Below are positions 39,701 to 54,400 of a stretch of DNA of 60,000 nt, one piece after another. The notes under the pieces are model-generated. The model worked only from the letters and a program-made list of their open reading frames with translations. It was not told the origin of the DNA and ran no database searches. The position numbers and the translations under genes were made by a program. This DNA is from Apostichopus japonicus (taxonomy: Eukaryota; Echinodermata; Holothuroidea; Aspidochirotida; Stichopodidae): assembly GCF_037975245.1 (NCBI RefSeq), contig NC_092581.1:18221303-18281302 (forward strand), given 5' to 3'. The stretch's first letter is position 1, and every line of letters starts with the position of its first letter.

Positions 39701-42429
39701 GGCAAATGTCTTAAAGGAAGATGTTCCTGAATGAATGCACAACTACCGTGTACAGACCTATGTAAATATAGAAATTGCAGCAACTTCCAAGAAGATGTTG
39801 AGATTGTTGATGCAGGGGAAGATGATTTGGAGGATGAACTGTGATGGTGTTAAATCTTGATATCTTAGTCTGAAATTTTAATCAAGTTTGAAGTTTGTGA
39901 AGAGGGTTAACTTTTTCAAAGTCATGTTGTCATTATTTTGTTCCCCAGAGCTTAAAGGAACCAGAAAACATGATCTTATTCATATATTCATTTTAGCTAT
40001 TAGTAGTTTTACGTAGATTACCCTACCTACCAGACACCTTATGATAAATATCCACATTTTCTTCAAATCACACTTTTTTTGCTGAGAGGGGAGGGGGGAG
40101 GAGGGTGTTATGGGCATGCTTGACCTCTTGCATATTCACAACTACATTTACTGATGACGATGACGCAAATACCGCGTCCTGAAACCAGTCAGAGGTTTAT
40201 ATACTGTTGTTGGGGAACCATCGCCCCTGAACCTCTACTACGGAATGGACTTTCCCTTTTCCATACCATATCTGACTTCCATGCAGTGAATTGAAGTGGA
40301 TCCTGTTATAACTAGTACAACTGTCCTTGGATGAACTTTTAATCACTTATTAATTCCTCGCCGCGCCTTTTGATGAAGAACCTGTATCTTGAATCATCGC
40401 AAAGGCCCAGCTCTACTACACCATTGAGTGTATCGACCCAGTCTTAATAGATACATTATTTCTTTCTATCTGGGGCTTAAGTTAACTGTCTTCGTTATTC
40501 ACTTATTTGTACCATTCACCTTTATTATTCATATTATTTGTAGAATATAGAACTATTATTATTCAAAATACCATTCGAAACCTTGTCGATCTTTTCTTTT
40601 ATACGTTAACTCCCTTGGAAACACTTTTTGCAGGAATACGAATTATAAACATGTCGTTTCCGTAACATGGAGAAAGTACCTAGTTTTGCAGAAGACTGTA
40701 GGAAGAGTACTAAGGTAACGGATATATACCGACTAACTTTATTTCACATCTACGATATGCCATGATGTCTCAGTGTGCCAACTTATATATTGATTTATAC
40801 AAAAGAAATAACTCACTGGTCTTGGGGCATTGGCACATCTCACTGTAACTAGGGATTTAGCTACATGTAAAGTAGAGGGGGAGGGGTTCACATGTGTAAA
40901 ACAGTTTGGATGGGGAGTGTAACAATTATGGAGAGGAACTTTTCATTATATGTGTATATTTACGCATACATGCACAGACGAAATGCATTCATAACATAGG
41001 GGGAAAATCTAAAAATATTTGATTTATTACAAAGCATTAAATCTGAGTTTATTAAAAGTGGTACATTTTTATAATTAAAACCCTTAAGTTATAATGTGCA
41101 AAAATTGTATTTCATATTTCAAAGTTGAAAATGTGATTTTTTACCATTTTGGCGAAAATTGAGGGGGGGGGAGGGCACAACTTGTAATGCCTGAAAACAA
41201 CCCTCACTGACCCTTAGACCAGAATCCTCTTCCACCATTCTTGTAACCCTAACCCAACTATTATACAAAAAAAATATATCAGTCGTAATTGCACCACTGT
41301 ACCAAATCTAACGTTAGCACATGTGTTCCTAATACATAGCATCGTAGCACGTAATGTCTACATAACATACCCAATTTCAAGGGTGCGTTACAAAAATACT
41401 GCAGGAAATTTTTTGGAGAACTTTTGATATAATGTTTGTGATGCATTAAACTACCCAAAAATGCATTAAAAGTCTAGACCCGGTGTTGCTGGAACGAAAC
41501 TGATTTTACAGCCACATTTTGAGCTTCAGCTGATGGCCTATATGCCCTGTACACATCACCAATGACATAACACTGTTCATTGCATTAGCTACCAGAGTAA
41601 ATGTGCACCATTGATTGTACAGAAATCAGCACACACCTGAGTCTAGTAAACACTAAGCCTAAGCACTGATAGTGTAGAGCCTAAGCCTAAGCACTAATAG
41701 TGTAGTATATGTCAGTAGAATCTGGTCGATATGCAAAAAAATTATTATAAAATAGTTCCAACATGTTTGCTTTTGTCACTGTACAATTATTTATACTGGC
41801 CATGTATTGAATTGTTGGCACTTGCATTTGGGATATTTCACTAAATTCTTTGATTTTCAATGTCATAATCTAAATTCTAAAGGGGTAGGAAAAGTAGGTA
41901 TGGTAACTGCCATGTTGCAAACAAAACAAGCGTCACTGAACTAGACAAGTCTAAGAAAGACTGGCAACAATGCAAATTGAATCAGGTTTTGAATCAGGTT
42001 AAATACCTATATTGATAATTTTGCTGGACTAATTAGGAAAAAACTATATTTATTTTTGAGGAAGAAAAAAATGATTTTGACAAGAAATGGTCAAGATGCT
42101 TACCACCAAGTGCAGAGAATGGATCGCTTGGATCTACAGGCTTGGCGGGTGCAGAATCTGGACAAGGAGGAGGAAAGTTGTCATTTTAAGGCAAGGTATG
42201 TCACATAAGATGTGATACATAGTTAACAAAGATAAAAGTTTGATTCACATCATATCACACATTACTATTGTATGATAATAAAGACAAAATCAACAGATTA
42301 AACACTGTAAAATATATACACACATACACACATAAAGATATATATATATAAACATATTATTTATATATCTATATATACATCTATATATAGTTATATATAT
42401 CTATCTATATATAGTTATATATATCTATA

Positions 42430-42485
<56 letters not shown>

Positions 42486-45400
42486 CATATTATACATATA
42501 TATTTATATCTATATATCTGCAGTATATAAGCTGATTATTTATATTTTTTCAAGGTGTATTTAAATTGCACAGATATTTATTATGTGTAAATATAATTTA
42601 TAATTTCATTTCATTTTGATAACATATTATAGTACATTATTTGCCTGTGAGTGATGTGGCTAGAATTGGTGTCTGTTCTAAATAACCTGTAAGTAATAAA
42701 CCACCATTGTAGTATGAGACAGTATATTTTAAGCAGTAGAGTAGAAGGAGATTGGAAAGTAGATTTGTACATTCTTTCTGGAATGAATTTGAATGAAACC
42801 TAAAATAGAATCCGTTGGGGGAAGGGTAAGCACCAACGAGACTTAACTACAATAAATGTTTGGTGGTTATGAATTTTGAAGGATAGGGTTACAACTACTA
42901 CCAATTTCAAATTTATTTACATATGTTTGTGCAAGATGAATACAAAAATAACATTACAGCAGGATGGCTAACATATGAAGAACACTAGAAAAACAGCAAA
43001 TCAGTCAGGCTTAAAGATGAGACCAAACACATGCAAATGTTTCACCTCAGCATGAAAGAACGAAAAAGAAAGTTTATAAGCTATGGTAGATGGAGAGACC
43101 AATATCAAAAAGGCATCAACATGAGAGACGAAATCAAAATGATTACAAGATGTATTATGGAAAAGAAAACAAAACAGCCTGTTCTACTCTATACTAATTT
43201 CATTCTTCATTCTCTACTCCAGTCATCCTTGCATTCAACCATTTATTCTTTAATCTATTAAATCATCTATAAAGTCAGCCCTGCTTCGTATATATGCAAA
43301 GAAGGTGAGGTAAGGCTAGGTACATATCTGCTATGAAATGTAATGTAGGTGAAGGCTGAGCCTTGACAACATAACTGGATTCATCCAGGCAACACAACAA
43401 AACTAATAAAGTAAATGCCCATATATGGGATACTTGATGGTGACGGAAGTTATGCCACAAAGACAACCAACCCTTTATGCAACACCAAACTGCAAGTTTC
43501 CAAGAGTTGATTACCGTCTTAATGTAGCTTACTGATCCTGCAATCTTTGTTAACAAACGTTATAACTTACCTCCAATAGAAGCGAAGGGATCATTCTCCG
43601 AGCCTATGAGGACAAAGAGGCGGGTGATGGATACAATGAAAGCAACCAATGACTTATGTAAAACAATCACCCAGTTGGGACATGATTTATATACACTACT
43701 TTAATTTCATGCTTCAAAGGTGCTTGAACTGACAGTGTGAGCAGAATGGATATCCTACTTCTGTAAGATAAAGGTTCGTAACTCTTCACACAGTCGGTAC
43801 GAGCGGTTTGAAACGTGACATGAAAGTATCGTAAATAGTGGTATTAGCATTAGGATACTTGTCCCAACTGGCTGAAGCAATGCTGAAGAGTCTCCTAGCT
43901 GATGTAATGAACTTGAGGAGCTTGAAAAGTTGAAAAGCTTGAAAAAGCTTGAAAAGTTGAAAAGCTTGAAAAAGCTTGAAAAGTTTGAAAGGTTTGCAAC
44001 TTTGAATAACCAGTGCTGGAGATGATATGTACAGACTTGATGACATTTTAGACAGAAAAAAATGAGAAAATGACAAGTGGTTTTGTAAATTGGATAAATG
44101 ACCACAGAAATATCACAGATATTATAAAACATGGAGATGAATTTGGACAGGGGCCAGGAAAAGGTTTATTAATTCCATTCCTTTTTAAAGTTTATTTTGT
44201 GGCCCCCAAGATAACTTTCACCAGCATGTGGTGAATTTCAGTTCCAATTCGGGGCCTGAATAATAAGTTATTCTTGAGATTCAAACGACCTTGAACACAA
44301 AAGGACGAATTGCACTCTCTTTCCTGAATGGAAATGATGACACAAACGGTGTACTGGGAATTCTTGTCGACTGATACTTAGGCAGCTGCAGTTAGTATGT
44401 TACCCACCCACCATATTAGCAATAAGCTAGTTTCATATCTGCACGATAAAAATTAGTCGAATGGGCTGATTATTGACGCACCTTCACCATACTACTTCAC
44501 CACAATCATGTAAATGTCACAGTAGGTGGCACTTGCTAGCAATGGTTCTACAAAGCTTGTTACATTCCAAAATATAACTTAAACACAGGGTTATCAATTC
44601 ACAGGCTTCTTCTAATTAAGAAACTAGAATCCTTCCAAAATAATAATTTGAAATTCCGATCTCAAAATAAAACTGTTGGTCTGTCGCTGCATATGCTACT
44701 ACCTTTGCATATCCAATGAAGCTACCATAATCCCATAAAAATAAAAAAATTAAAGTTAACGTTTCCAACTTATTTTTTCACAGGAACGGACTGAAACGTG
44801 AAGGAAAGGAAGAGCAAGGTACTTACCAAAAGCAGAGAAGATATCTTGACTACCTGCCGAGGGCTTCACTTCCTCCTCTTTGGTGGATTTTTCGGCTTCA
44901 ATTCGTTTCTTCTCGTCTTCGGCTTGGACTTCTCGAAAAGCAGCGAACGGATCAGCCAACGGATCTTCTTTTGCTCGGCTGGTTTCCTGCTTGACCGCTG
45001 CGACTTGACTATCAAAACTAGAGAAGGTGAGGAAAATAATTGATATTAATATCTGAAAGCCTTTAATGTCAGAACGAGAAATTTCATATTGAGGAAGTAA
45101 GCAGAACCTTTTCACATGATTTGGAGAACCATAGACCGTTTGTGGACAAGTTATGACAATATGTTACATGACTAGCATTGCTGACTTTTGGCCCCTTTTT
45201 TACTGCTAATGTTTTATCCAGACTAAAAATGTACCATAATATGCAATGCTTTTCAGCAAATTAACATAAGGGACTACATCAATCTAGCACACATCTGTTT
45301 CACTGTCAAGTTTTTAACTTCAAAATAAAATAAAACTGTTAGCAAACTGCTTATCCACTAGGGAGCCTGTGTAGGAGAATGTGTAAAAGTAAGTTGGCCT

Positions 45401-48400
45401 GACGTTTCGATCCTAGCAGGATCTTCTTCAAAGGCTAAATGACAAGTAACAGTAACAGAAGGGACAAAAAAAGCATAGAATACAGACAGGTTAATGAGCA
45501 TGGTGAGCACAAAGAGATAGATGTAAGGGGATTAGTAGACAAGGGACGGAGAGAGGAAAGAAAGAAACCAACAGGGGAAGAGGAGAGGTATGAGATAAAC
45601 AGTGGAGGGACAAAGATGTTAAGTTTTTAACTTAAATCATAACATCCACAGCTGTGTCAAGTTTCAAAGTACCACAGCAAGATGAATAAAACATGAAGGC
45701 AGGCATAAATTGAGAGACTAAAAGACCCTACAATATCAGAATAATCTTAGAAAAGTTGCCATAAGCAACTGAAGTGACCATGAGAGATTATACAAAGTCA
45801 TTTACTACAAGTGACTAGAGATGCTATCAGTGACTGCAAGTGACTCAACTTAATATGAGTGACTCTAAGTGACTAAACTTACTATGAGTGACCAAGTTTA
45901 CTATGAGTGACTTTAAGTGATGCAACTCAGTGTTACTGATGTTACTATGAGTAAATAAAGTCACTAAAGTTACTTTCAGTGACTAAGTTTACTATGGAAA
46001 AAAGTTTCCAAATCACAATATGTTAAACATGAAATTTCATGTTAAACATTCACTTATACATAATACTGTATTACCTGGAGTTTTGCAATGTTTCAAACCA
46101 TTTGGTCTTGTGTATTAATCCATTGAATGTTACTTTTTTCTTTCTTTTCTGGCTTTTGGGAGTGGATCTACTCGTTAAGCCTTTTAAGCGTTTTTAGACC
46201 ACTTCCTTACTCAAAACATTTAAAATTATATCTATTGTATAGAAGCATACATATTCAACTTACATTGTATGTATATTGAGCAAAAAACAACAATAAACAA
46301 AATAAAATGACTTCATAATTACCTGAGAGTTGTTGCAGTGTCCTGTTCTTTCTTCTGGTTTTGTATGTTAACCTTTGTATGTTGATAAGCTGTTACTTTA
46401 GACTTATGAACATCTTGCAATCGTTTCAACTCAGCTTCCTCCCTCGCAAGAATGTGCTTCAATTCCTGTACGGAAGAGAAAAAATAGACGTAAAAAAAAA
46501 TAGACTTGTATACCTTTTTACTGTGTTCAATGATTTGCACACTAAAAATGAAACTATGTGTATACCTTCTCTCTCTGTTCAAAGACTTGCACACTAGATA
46601 AATGAAGCTTGCTCTTTCTAGTTCTCTGAACCTGGTAAACTATGCATGAATTCCACAAGGAATTCACTCTACTGTGTTATTTTCGATGCTGTTGTAGTTC
46701 AGCTTTCACTGAGACCTACATTCACATACTCCATCTGGCACACACAACGGTTGCAGTGTCGTCCAACAGGAAGTTATCATTTTAGAACCGTGATCACAGG
46801 AAATTTATGTCTAAAGAAGGAAGTCCCCAGGAAATTCTGCACCAATTTAAGGCAATAGTCATCAAAGATAGACATTGGAAACTGTTTTAAAAATTGTAAG
46901 CTCTCAGAGGCCTATATTTAGAAGATTAAAGAAAGAAAAAAAAAATAGAGCATCTCTAGCATCTGAGAATCGGATAGAAGTTAACAGCTATCACTGACAT
47001 AATATTTAACTTCAGTGAATGGGAAGAAGAGAGAGTCAGGATTGGAAGAAAGGGTAAAGGACATGAAATAAACAATGATAGAAAACATGGGTGAAAGTGG
47101 GGGAAGAAAGAAAAGAGAGCAACTCTAGCATCTGCGAATCTGATAACAGTTATCAGCTATCACTGGCATAATATTTAAATTCAGTGAATGGGAAGAATCA
47201 AGAGTCAGGATTGGAAGAAGGGGTAAGGGACATGAAATAAACAAGGATAGAAAACATGGGTGAAAGTGGGGGAAGTGGGGGAAGAAAGAAAAGAGAGCAT
47301 ATCTAGCATCTGAGAATCTGATAACAGTTAACAGCTATCACTGGCATAATATTTAAATTCAGTGAATGGGAAGAAGAGAGAGTCAAGATTGGAAGAAGGG
47401 GTAAAGGACATGAAATAATTAAGGACAGAAAATATGGGTGTAGGGGAAAGAAGGGGAAGGAGAGTGGGGTAAGAAAGAAAAGTGGGGAAGGAAATTGGAC
47501 AGCACAAGAGAGTAGGAGAAGAGAGTCAAAGAAGGGAGGAAAAATCAATGGTTACCTCTTTCCTGAATTTAACTTTTCCTTATAAGTTATTCAATAAAGG
47601 GCAACAACTGCCCCACTGTTTACACTTTCGATGAGCAGAGAGTGACATCATGAATAACATTGCATAAGAAATGTCTTAAAACAAAAGGGGACTTTAAACC
47701 CGTAGTCGTTACTATCGGTAGGTCTGAATAGTCTTCTTTCTTACTGTTAGATGAAGAAATCGGTTGCTAACTTCAGCTCACTCAAAAACATTTTAAAATA
47801 ATAGAGAGATAACTATGATTTAAAAATTTGACATTTAATTGCAAACTGCTGAGGGACTGAGCTGGTTTGGATTAACCCCTAACCCACCACTTCTTCCTTC
47901 AGAAAGGAACCTGCAGGTCACATACATTGAAAAACATTTGTTCAATAGATTACTTGATACAGAGACTCATCGATATAGATACATCAAACATATGGATACA
48001 TTATTTCAGTATGGAATACAGACAAAGTCTAGACTGCTTGGTGCCCTTCAAGTTGGCAGCTATGACATTAAACATTTAACCACCCCTATTCCCTTTGGAA
48101 GCTTTGATTCCCACAGAGTCCCACCTGTCTACTATGCTGCCATAATTTGCTGTGGTCTTTTCAAGCTTACTTTGAGTGCTCGAAATATCCATTCTATTCA
48201 TTAAGCAGACAGTACAAATGATTCTTACAGTTTATGGTCAACTACTCAACTAATAAATATTGCAGATTTAACATATAGTCTATGTTTTCAAGCTAGTTTT
48301 TTTACTGCTTTCTCCGAACTAAGAATAAAAATTAGACATAAATTTATCAGCAGGTTCAAAGTCTATTCTCCAGTTTCACATCACTTCATCCCTTTTTGTT

Positions 48401-51400
48401 TGGTTTCCAATCCCAAAATCCTAAAATCAAAGTGATGTCGGCATCAAGTATAATTAATAACTTGATTATGGTGTTTTTAACTTGTGATACCATATGGTAC
48501 GGGATAACTACACTTAACAGAACAACAACGAGTGCTTTCACTTTCTAATTTATATTATCAGGCTTAGAACAATAAACTTGAAACCATTGATACTTTCCAT
48601 CCAACCAGTTTTAAAGCAGCCAAATAGCTCGTTGCATAATGCAACGATCACATGCAACTCTGATAAAGTGGTAACCAGTGCTTCTTACGATATTAGTACG
48701 ATAGAAATACATAGACACATTTATTGACAGATACTCAGATGAAGAAATGAAATTTTATAGGGGCTTCCAAATCAATTCTGTTCATGAAGAGGAATTTCTA
48801 AAGACTGAATAGCTTTTAGACAAAAATACTGTCTTACATATTTCATAAATATTTTAATATAAAAAGGAAGGCAGTGATACCATCATTCTGTTCAACGTAC
48901 TACTGAAATTGGTAGATTTATATGTGAATAATTAATTAATTAACAAAAATAATGACTTCAAGTTGTTAGTCTGCTGGATAGTCAAGGAGCATTTCAGTTT
49001 TACCCAGGACACAAGCTACAAGTATTCTGTGATGATGAGATATTTCTGTATGTAACTTTTACTTTTTTTGTTACTTTTGAGTAAGAATTCACTAATCCCC
49101 AATTTTTTTTTTCTAATAAAATAAAATAAACAGATAAACATCTTACCCATAGCCTCAAGTTTAGACTCAACACTAACACAGTGTTTCTTCACATTTTTCT
49201 CCCAATATCAACAACAAATCACCTTATGAAAACCTAACAGCCATCCACATAAGTAACTGTATAATACAGAGTTCCTCACTAAAGTAGCAGCTATGAATAA
49301 TACGACCTTTAACCACCCAACTATCAGACCCTGGTACCTGTGAATAGTTTTTGTGTTTGTGCATTAAAGTGTAAAGACAAAATAATGTAGTCTTTAAAAT
49401 AGCTAACTAGTCATGCATTTCACCAGTAAATACAAAACCTAAGTGTGTCTGGAGAGGAGTGGACTAGAGTTGTACAAATTGAAGCACAGTGTCAAAAGTA
49501 GGATACTGAGGGGGGCTGCAGTATCCTGCAGCCAGGCTGGGTAAGACATAACCATTTGTGCTGGGCAGGTTCATACATTCCACACTGCTGGTCTGCTGCA
49601 GGGGATTTTGCAGGGGTTGCAGCTTTGCTTTTAGAAGTGGGGCCTTAAGTTGTCAGTGCAGTGGGTAGTTGATTAAATTGAGGACAGAATGTTTTTATCA
49701 GTCCTAAAATATGAGTTACCAAGCACAGGAAGAGGAAGTACTCATAGTTTCATATTTAGCAGGATGTTGTCCTAATTAAAATGGTCAGGGGGAAGAACCC
49801 TTTATGGAGAACAGAGCTGGGTAGTGTCAATTACAGCTTCAAGTTACTGTCACTCACAAATGAGGAAAGAAAGGACAGACACATCAATGTGTTCAACATT
49901 TTTGTATCTACATGTGTGTGTGTGTGTATATAAATATATATATGTGTGTAATGCAGGTTCTTTCATTCATGCAATCATCAAATATTTATGTTATAAATTA
50001 AAGTAAAGGCCAAAGTTGCTACTCAATTACTGCAAGAATCAAGAAAATTATTATGTAGCATCTTTGCCCGCTTTGAAACCTTGTTACTTGTTACTCAGAT
50101 AACTGACTTTAAGAAACAGTCCAGAAATAGAAAATAACAGGGAAGAATTTATCCTAGTATTGCATCACAAACATATATATGCAAGATTGGCAAACTGTTA
50201 CACAAGTGTAAACATGTATAGCAGTTTTTTTGTTTTTACATAGCAACCATAGTATATTAATAGAGACAAAATTCACAGACTTCAAAACTGCTATACAACA
50301 TTTGCACTGTAAATTATTCCCAGCATAATCAAGTGAATACATAAAATAAACATGGATGTCATGATATTTCTGTTCCTTTATGCAAATAATATTCTGTCAG
50401 TCACTGTGAGTATATATCAAAGCAATATTTGAATATAAAACACTATTACAGACTTTCCTAACTTTATTGTGATATGAAACAGCAATGCCATTTTCAAGCT
50501 GACATCAAATCAGAACAGTAAGGAATTCAAAAACCTAACACAATTACCCCATGGAAAATAAACCTCCAATACTACAGGTAAAACTGTATCAATATTGCTA
50601 AGCAACAATTTACAATTTTTCAACACAAATGATGACAACTACAGCAGCTGTTGTGTACAGAACGATTTCATTTTAAGTATTAAATAGGAAACAAAACTTT
50701 AAAACTGCTATACAATACGTGAGTGCCCAATCTTGTTTTCTATAATATTAGCTATAACCAAGGACATTTCCCTTTATTCTAACACTTTGTCTGGACAACC
50801 AATGACTATTGTTCTCTATTGTTCGATAACTGGTAACAAGGAATAATTTTTTTTGTCCCATGTCACCAGTTGTTAGGCCTAGACATGCCTACTGAATCAT
50901 GTCCTGTTACTACAAATATATTCAGTAACCCTCTTCAAAGTTGAAAATGTAAATTACCAAAGATACAAACCAACTATGTCTGAAGACATACTATTGCTTT
51001 TATCAATAGACGTCCACAGTAACACAAACTTGAACAGTGAGTACAACATTGCCTTTATAACACTCATGTGAGATATAGCTGTATGTAACTTGAAAGTAGA
51101 GGTATAACATTGCTTTCATCAATACTCTCAAGAATAAAACAAACTTTAGGTGAGTATACCATTGCTTTCATCATACTCTTGTAAAATACAGCTTTATGTA
51201 AGTAAAGAGAGTATACCATTGCTTTCATCAATACTATCAAGAATAAAACATACTTTAGGTGAGTATACCATACTCTTGTAAAATACAGCTTTATGTAAGT
51301 AACAAGAGTAGGGCATTGTTTTTATCAATAATCTCAAGAGTACAAATCTTGGTGAGTATACTATTGCATTCATCATACACTGTTGAGATTAAGCTTTACG

Positions 51401-54400
51401 TATGTAAGATATACTTACAGCAAGTTTAGCATTGCTTTCATCGATGCTCTCCAGGGTTTTAGCTGTTTCCTGTTCTAGCTGAGAGAGGGAGCCATTCAAC
51501 GCTTCACAAGTTTGTTTCTTCTGATTGTAACTGTTCATGACTGTCTTATAAGTATCAGCTATAACAGAAAGAAATAAAAACATTTGATTGGTCAAAAGGA
51601 GATCCATTCATTTAAATTTAACATCCATCTTCGGTGATAAATGCATGTGTGAGGAACACTAAAGTGTGCATTAAATAACACTGAACAACATCACACATAC
51701 AATAAAAGGAACGTAATATAGCCTTCCCAACATTTGTAGACCAAGCATAGTTCAATTGGCTAACTGTGTGGGTTAAAACTACAGGTGTTCTGCCAAGTCA
51801 GTGCATCAACAGTTTGCCCCTTCCCATCCACTCCCTCCTCTAGTCTTAGATCATTAAGTGTCATTGTCATAAGGAAACACTAAGGGTGTATGAGAATTAC
51901 TAAGAATGTATTAGTGTTAAATGTGTAAATTGTATAAGACACAGTTAAGACACATCTTACAGCCTTTTCTAACAGTTTGTAGATAAAGCAGAGTTAACTA
52001 GCAGGTTGTTGTTTGTTATTTCCAGTGTCCTGTCTTGTCAATGTATAAGCAGATTCTTTTGCTGCAATTTTGTCCCAACAGCTCTTAAATACCTCATAAA
52101 ATTATGTTGACAACTTAGATAATACATGTGTTACACTACAGTAGTCTGAAACGGTACAATCACATCAACTGTTAATGTTTCATATCAGTGCTCTGTATGA
52201 AATATCACACTAAGCAAACCAATATCACAAAAAGGGTCGCATATACACCCCACCCGACCCCACCCCCCCCCCCTCTCCTCCTCTTGTGCCTTTCTGCTCC
52301 CTCCCTTAACCTTACACTGGTACATTATATAGTCAGTTACTACCAATACAATCGAATAGAGCAACAGGTTTGACCACTATTGTGAAATAAAGTTATAGGG
52401 TAGGCTGGTGTAACATTGCAACATATAAACAATACTACCATACTGATCAGGACAATTAATACCATACAGTCACACAGTTGTATTTAACATCATCATCAAC
52501 ATTTCTAACACGAGATGTGAAAAGCCTAAACCTCCGGGTAGGCAAGGATATCTAACGCTAACATTATCTGGGTAGTTTCGCTGAGTTAATACTTACACAT
52601 TGGATTTTCAGCGGCAAACTTCTTAGCTACTTCAGCCAACTCCGTTTTTTCTTTGTCCAGCCTCATCTTCTCTTTTCTGCTTTCCTGCAAAATAATATTA
52701 TATTGCAAAACATTAGATGTTCACACTTTTTTGTTTTCGCAATGTCTGTATCCAAAATTGATTTTATAATACCACCTGAAGGAGAACTATTGCCTTTGAA
52801 AAAGGTACAAACAAATACATTACTAAATAGTTTGTAGCTCACAAGAAAGGACAACAAGGTACATGAAATAAATATACGTTATTGCGACCGTAATATCAAA
52901 GAGACGAATGCTGCAGAAAAACCTGCGTAGGTAAGGTTACAAAAGTAACCACCGAAACAAGTCCCTCTCTGTAGAAGATCATGCTACCCTGCTAGGATTG
53001 AATGTCAGGCCCTTGTTTACTTTCAGACTTTTAGATATTTGACTAAATATCATTCATTTGACTATAAATAAACAGTATCTTGGACAAATGTGTCAAAGCA
53101 AAAAGTGAGTCTTTGAGAAATCCATTTTTAAAAATTGTGAATGAAATTGGCATGTGTGCATATTTTGCATATTTGTGTGCATATTTTATGCCTTGTGATA
53201 ACATGGAAAAGAAGAGCAAGAGGGTATGGTCAATATCTTGCAAAATATCTGGACAGTAAAAATTAATTGCTTTAGGCAACATGTCAACAACAAACAAAAA
53301 AGCTGCAGCCACTACAAAAACCCCTGCAGCAAGACTGAATCAATATCAAACAAAAGCAATTATCTGGGTAGACCAGCAGTGCCTATTGTGTGAAACTGCA
53401 CAACACAGAACATTATGTCCACGCAGCCTTGCTGCAGTATGCTGCAGCCCCCTCAGCATGTTACTTTTGACACAGCGATATACTGAGACCAACCTGTATA
53501 TTTATCTGGATTCTTTCAATATCCGACACTTTACCATCCCTGCTCTGACCCATCAGTATCATCTTGGTGTTCACTTCTGTGATTTGAGTTTTACCTTCGC
53601 TAAGTTCCTTCATCAGCAAATTTTTCTTGTCATCCTGTGAGTAAAAGAGAAATTACGCAACGTTTTGTCACATTCTACACGGAATAAACATACATGAAAG
53701 TTTGATTTTGTACTCAGGAAATTAAAGATATATAAATTCCATTATATAACCCAATTCACTGTTTGTATTCCATAGGTCTGCATGCACGCTGTGGAACCCA
53801 CCACCACCCTTCTGGAACATCGGAGCTAAGACTCCAGCCCTCTCCCAAACCTCCTGATAGACTCAAGTCCTCTCACAAACCTCCCCATACACTTCAGCCC
53901 TCTCACAAACCTCAAAATAAACTTAAGCCCTCTCACAAACCTCCCCATAGACTTAAGCCCTCTCCCAACCCTCCCTATACACTTATGCCCCCTCCCAAAC
54001 CTCCAAATAAACTTAAGCCTTCTCACAAACCTCCCAATGGACTTAAACCCTCTCACAAACCTCCCAATAAACTTATGCCCTCTCACAAACCTTCCAATAG
54101 ACTTAAGCCCTCTCCCAAACCTCCCAATAGACTCAAGCCTTCTCACAAACCTCCAATGGACTTCAGCCTTCTCAAAACCTCCCCATAGACTTATGGCCTC
54201 TCACCAACCTCCCAATAAACTTATGCCCTCTCCCAAACCTCCAAATAGACTTAAGCCCTCTCCCAAACCTCCCAATAGACTCAAGCCTTCTCACAAACCT
54301 CCAAATGGACTTAAACCCTCTCCCAAACCTCCCAATAGACTCAAGCCTTCTCACAAACCTCCCCATAGACTTATACCCTCTCCCAATGCACTTATGCCCC

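Larger units (their letters stand above)
46466..51418. other. 4.95-kb ITSN intron w10-w11
   Basis: Contains a ~175-bp repeat x3 (46940-47500), a dispersed repeat (49480-49640), a GT/TA microsatellite (49905-49945) and exon-derived relics (50985-51415). The open frame at 47839-48204 on the plus strand is not recognised; codon use and lack of a homologous motif argue against a gene. Confidence 0.7.

Noticed and set aside
47839-48204. 121-codon plus-strand open frame, with open reading beyond in other frames
   Set aside because: No family motif recognised and no start context or neighbouring exons; could be an old element relic but cannot be supported.
53281-53640. 119-codon plus-strand open frame starting [15 protein letters not shown]
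   Set aside because: Composed of a dispersed repeat plus the complement of exon w8.
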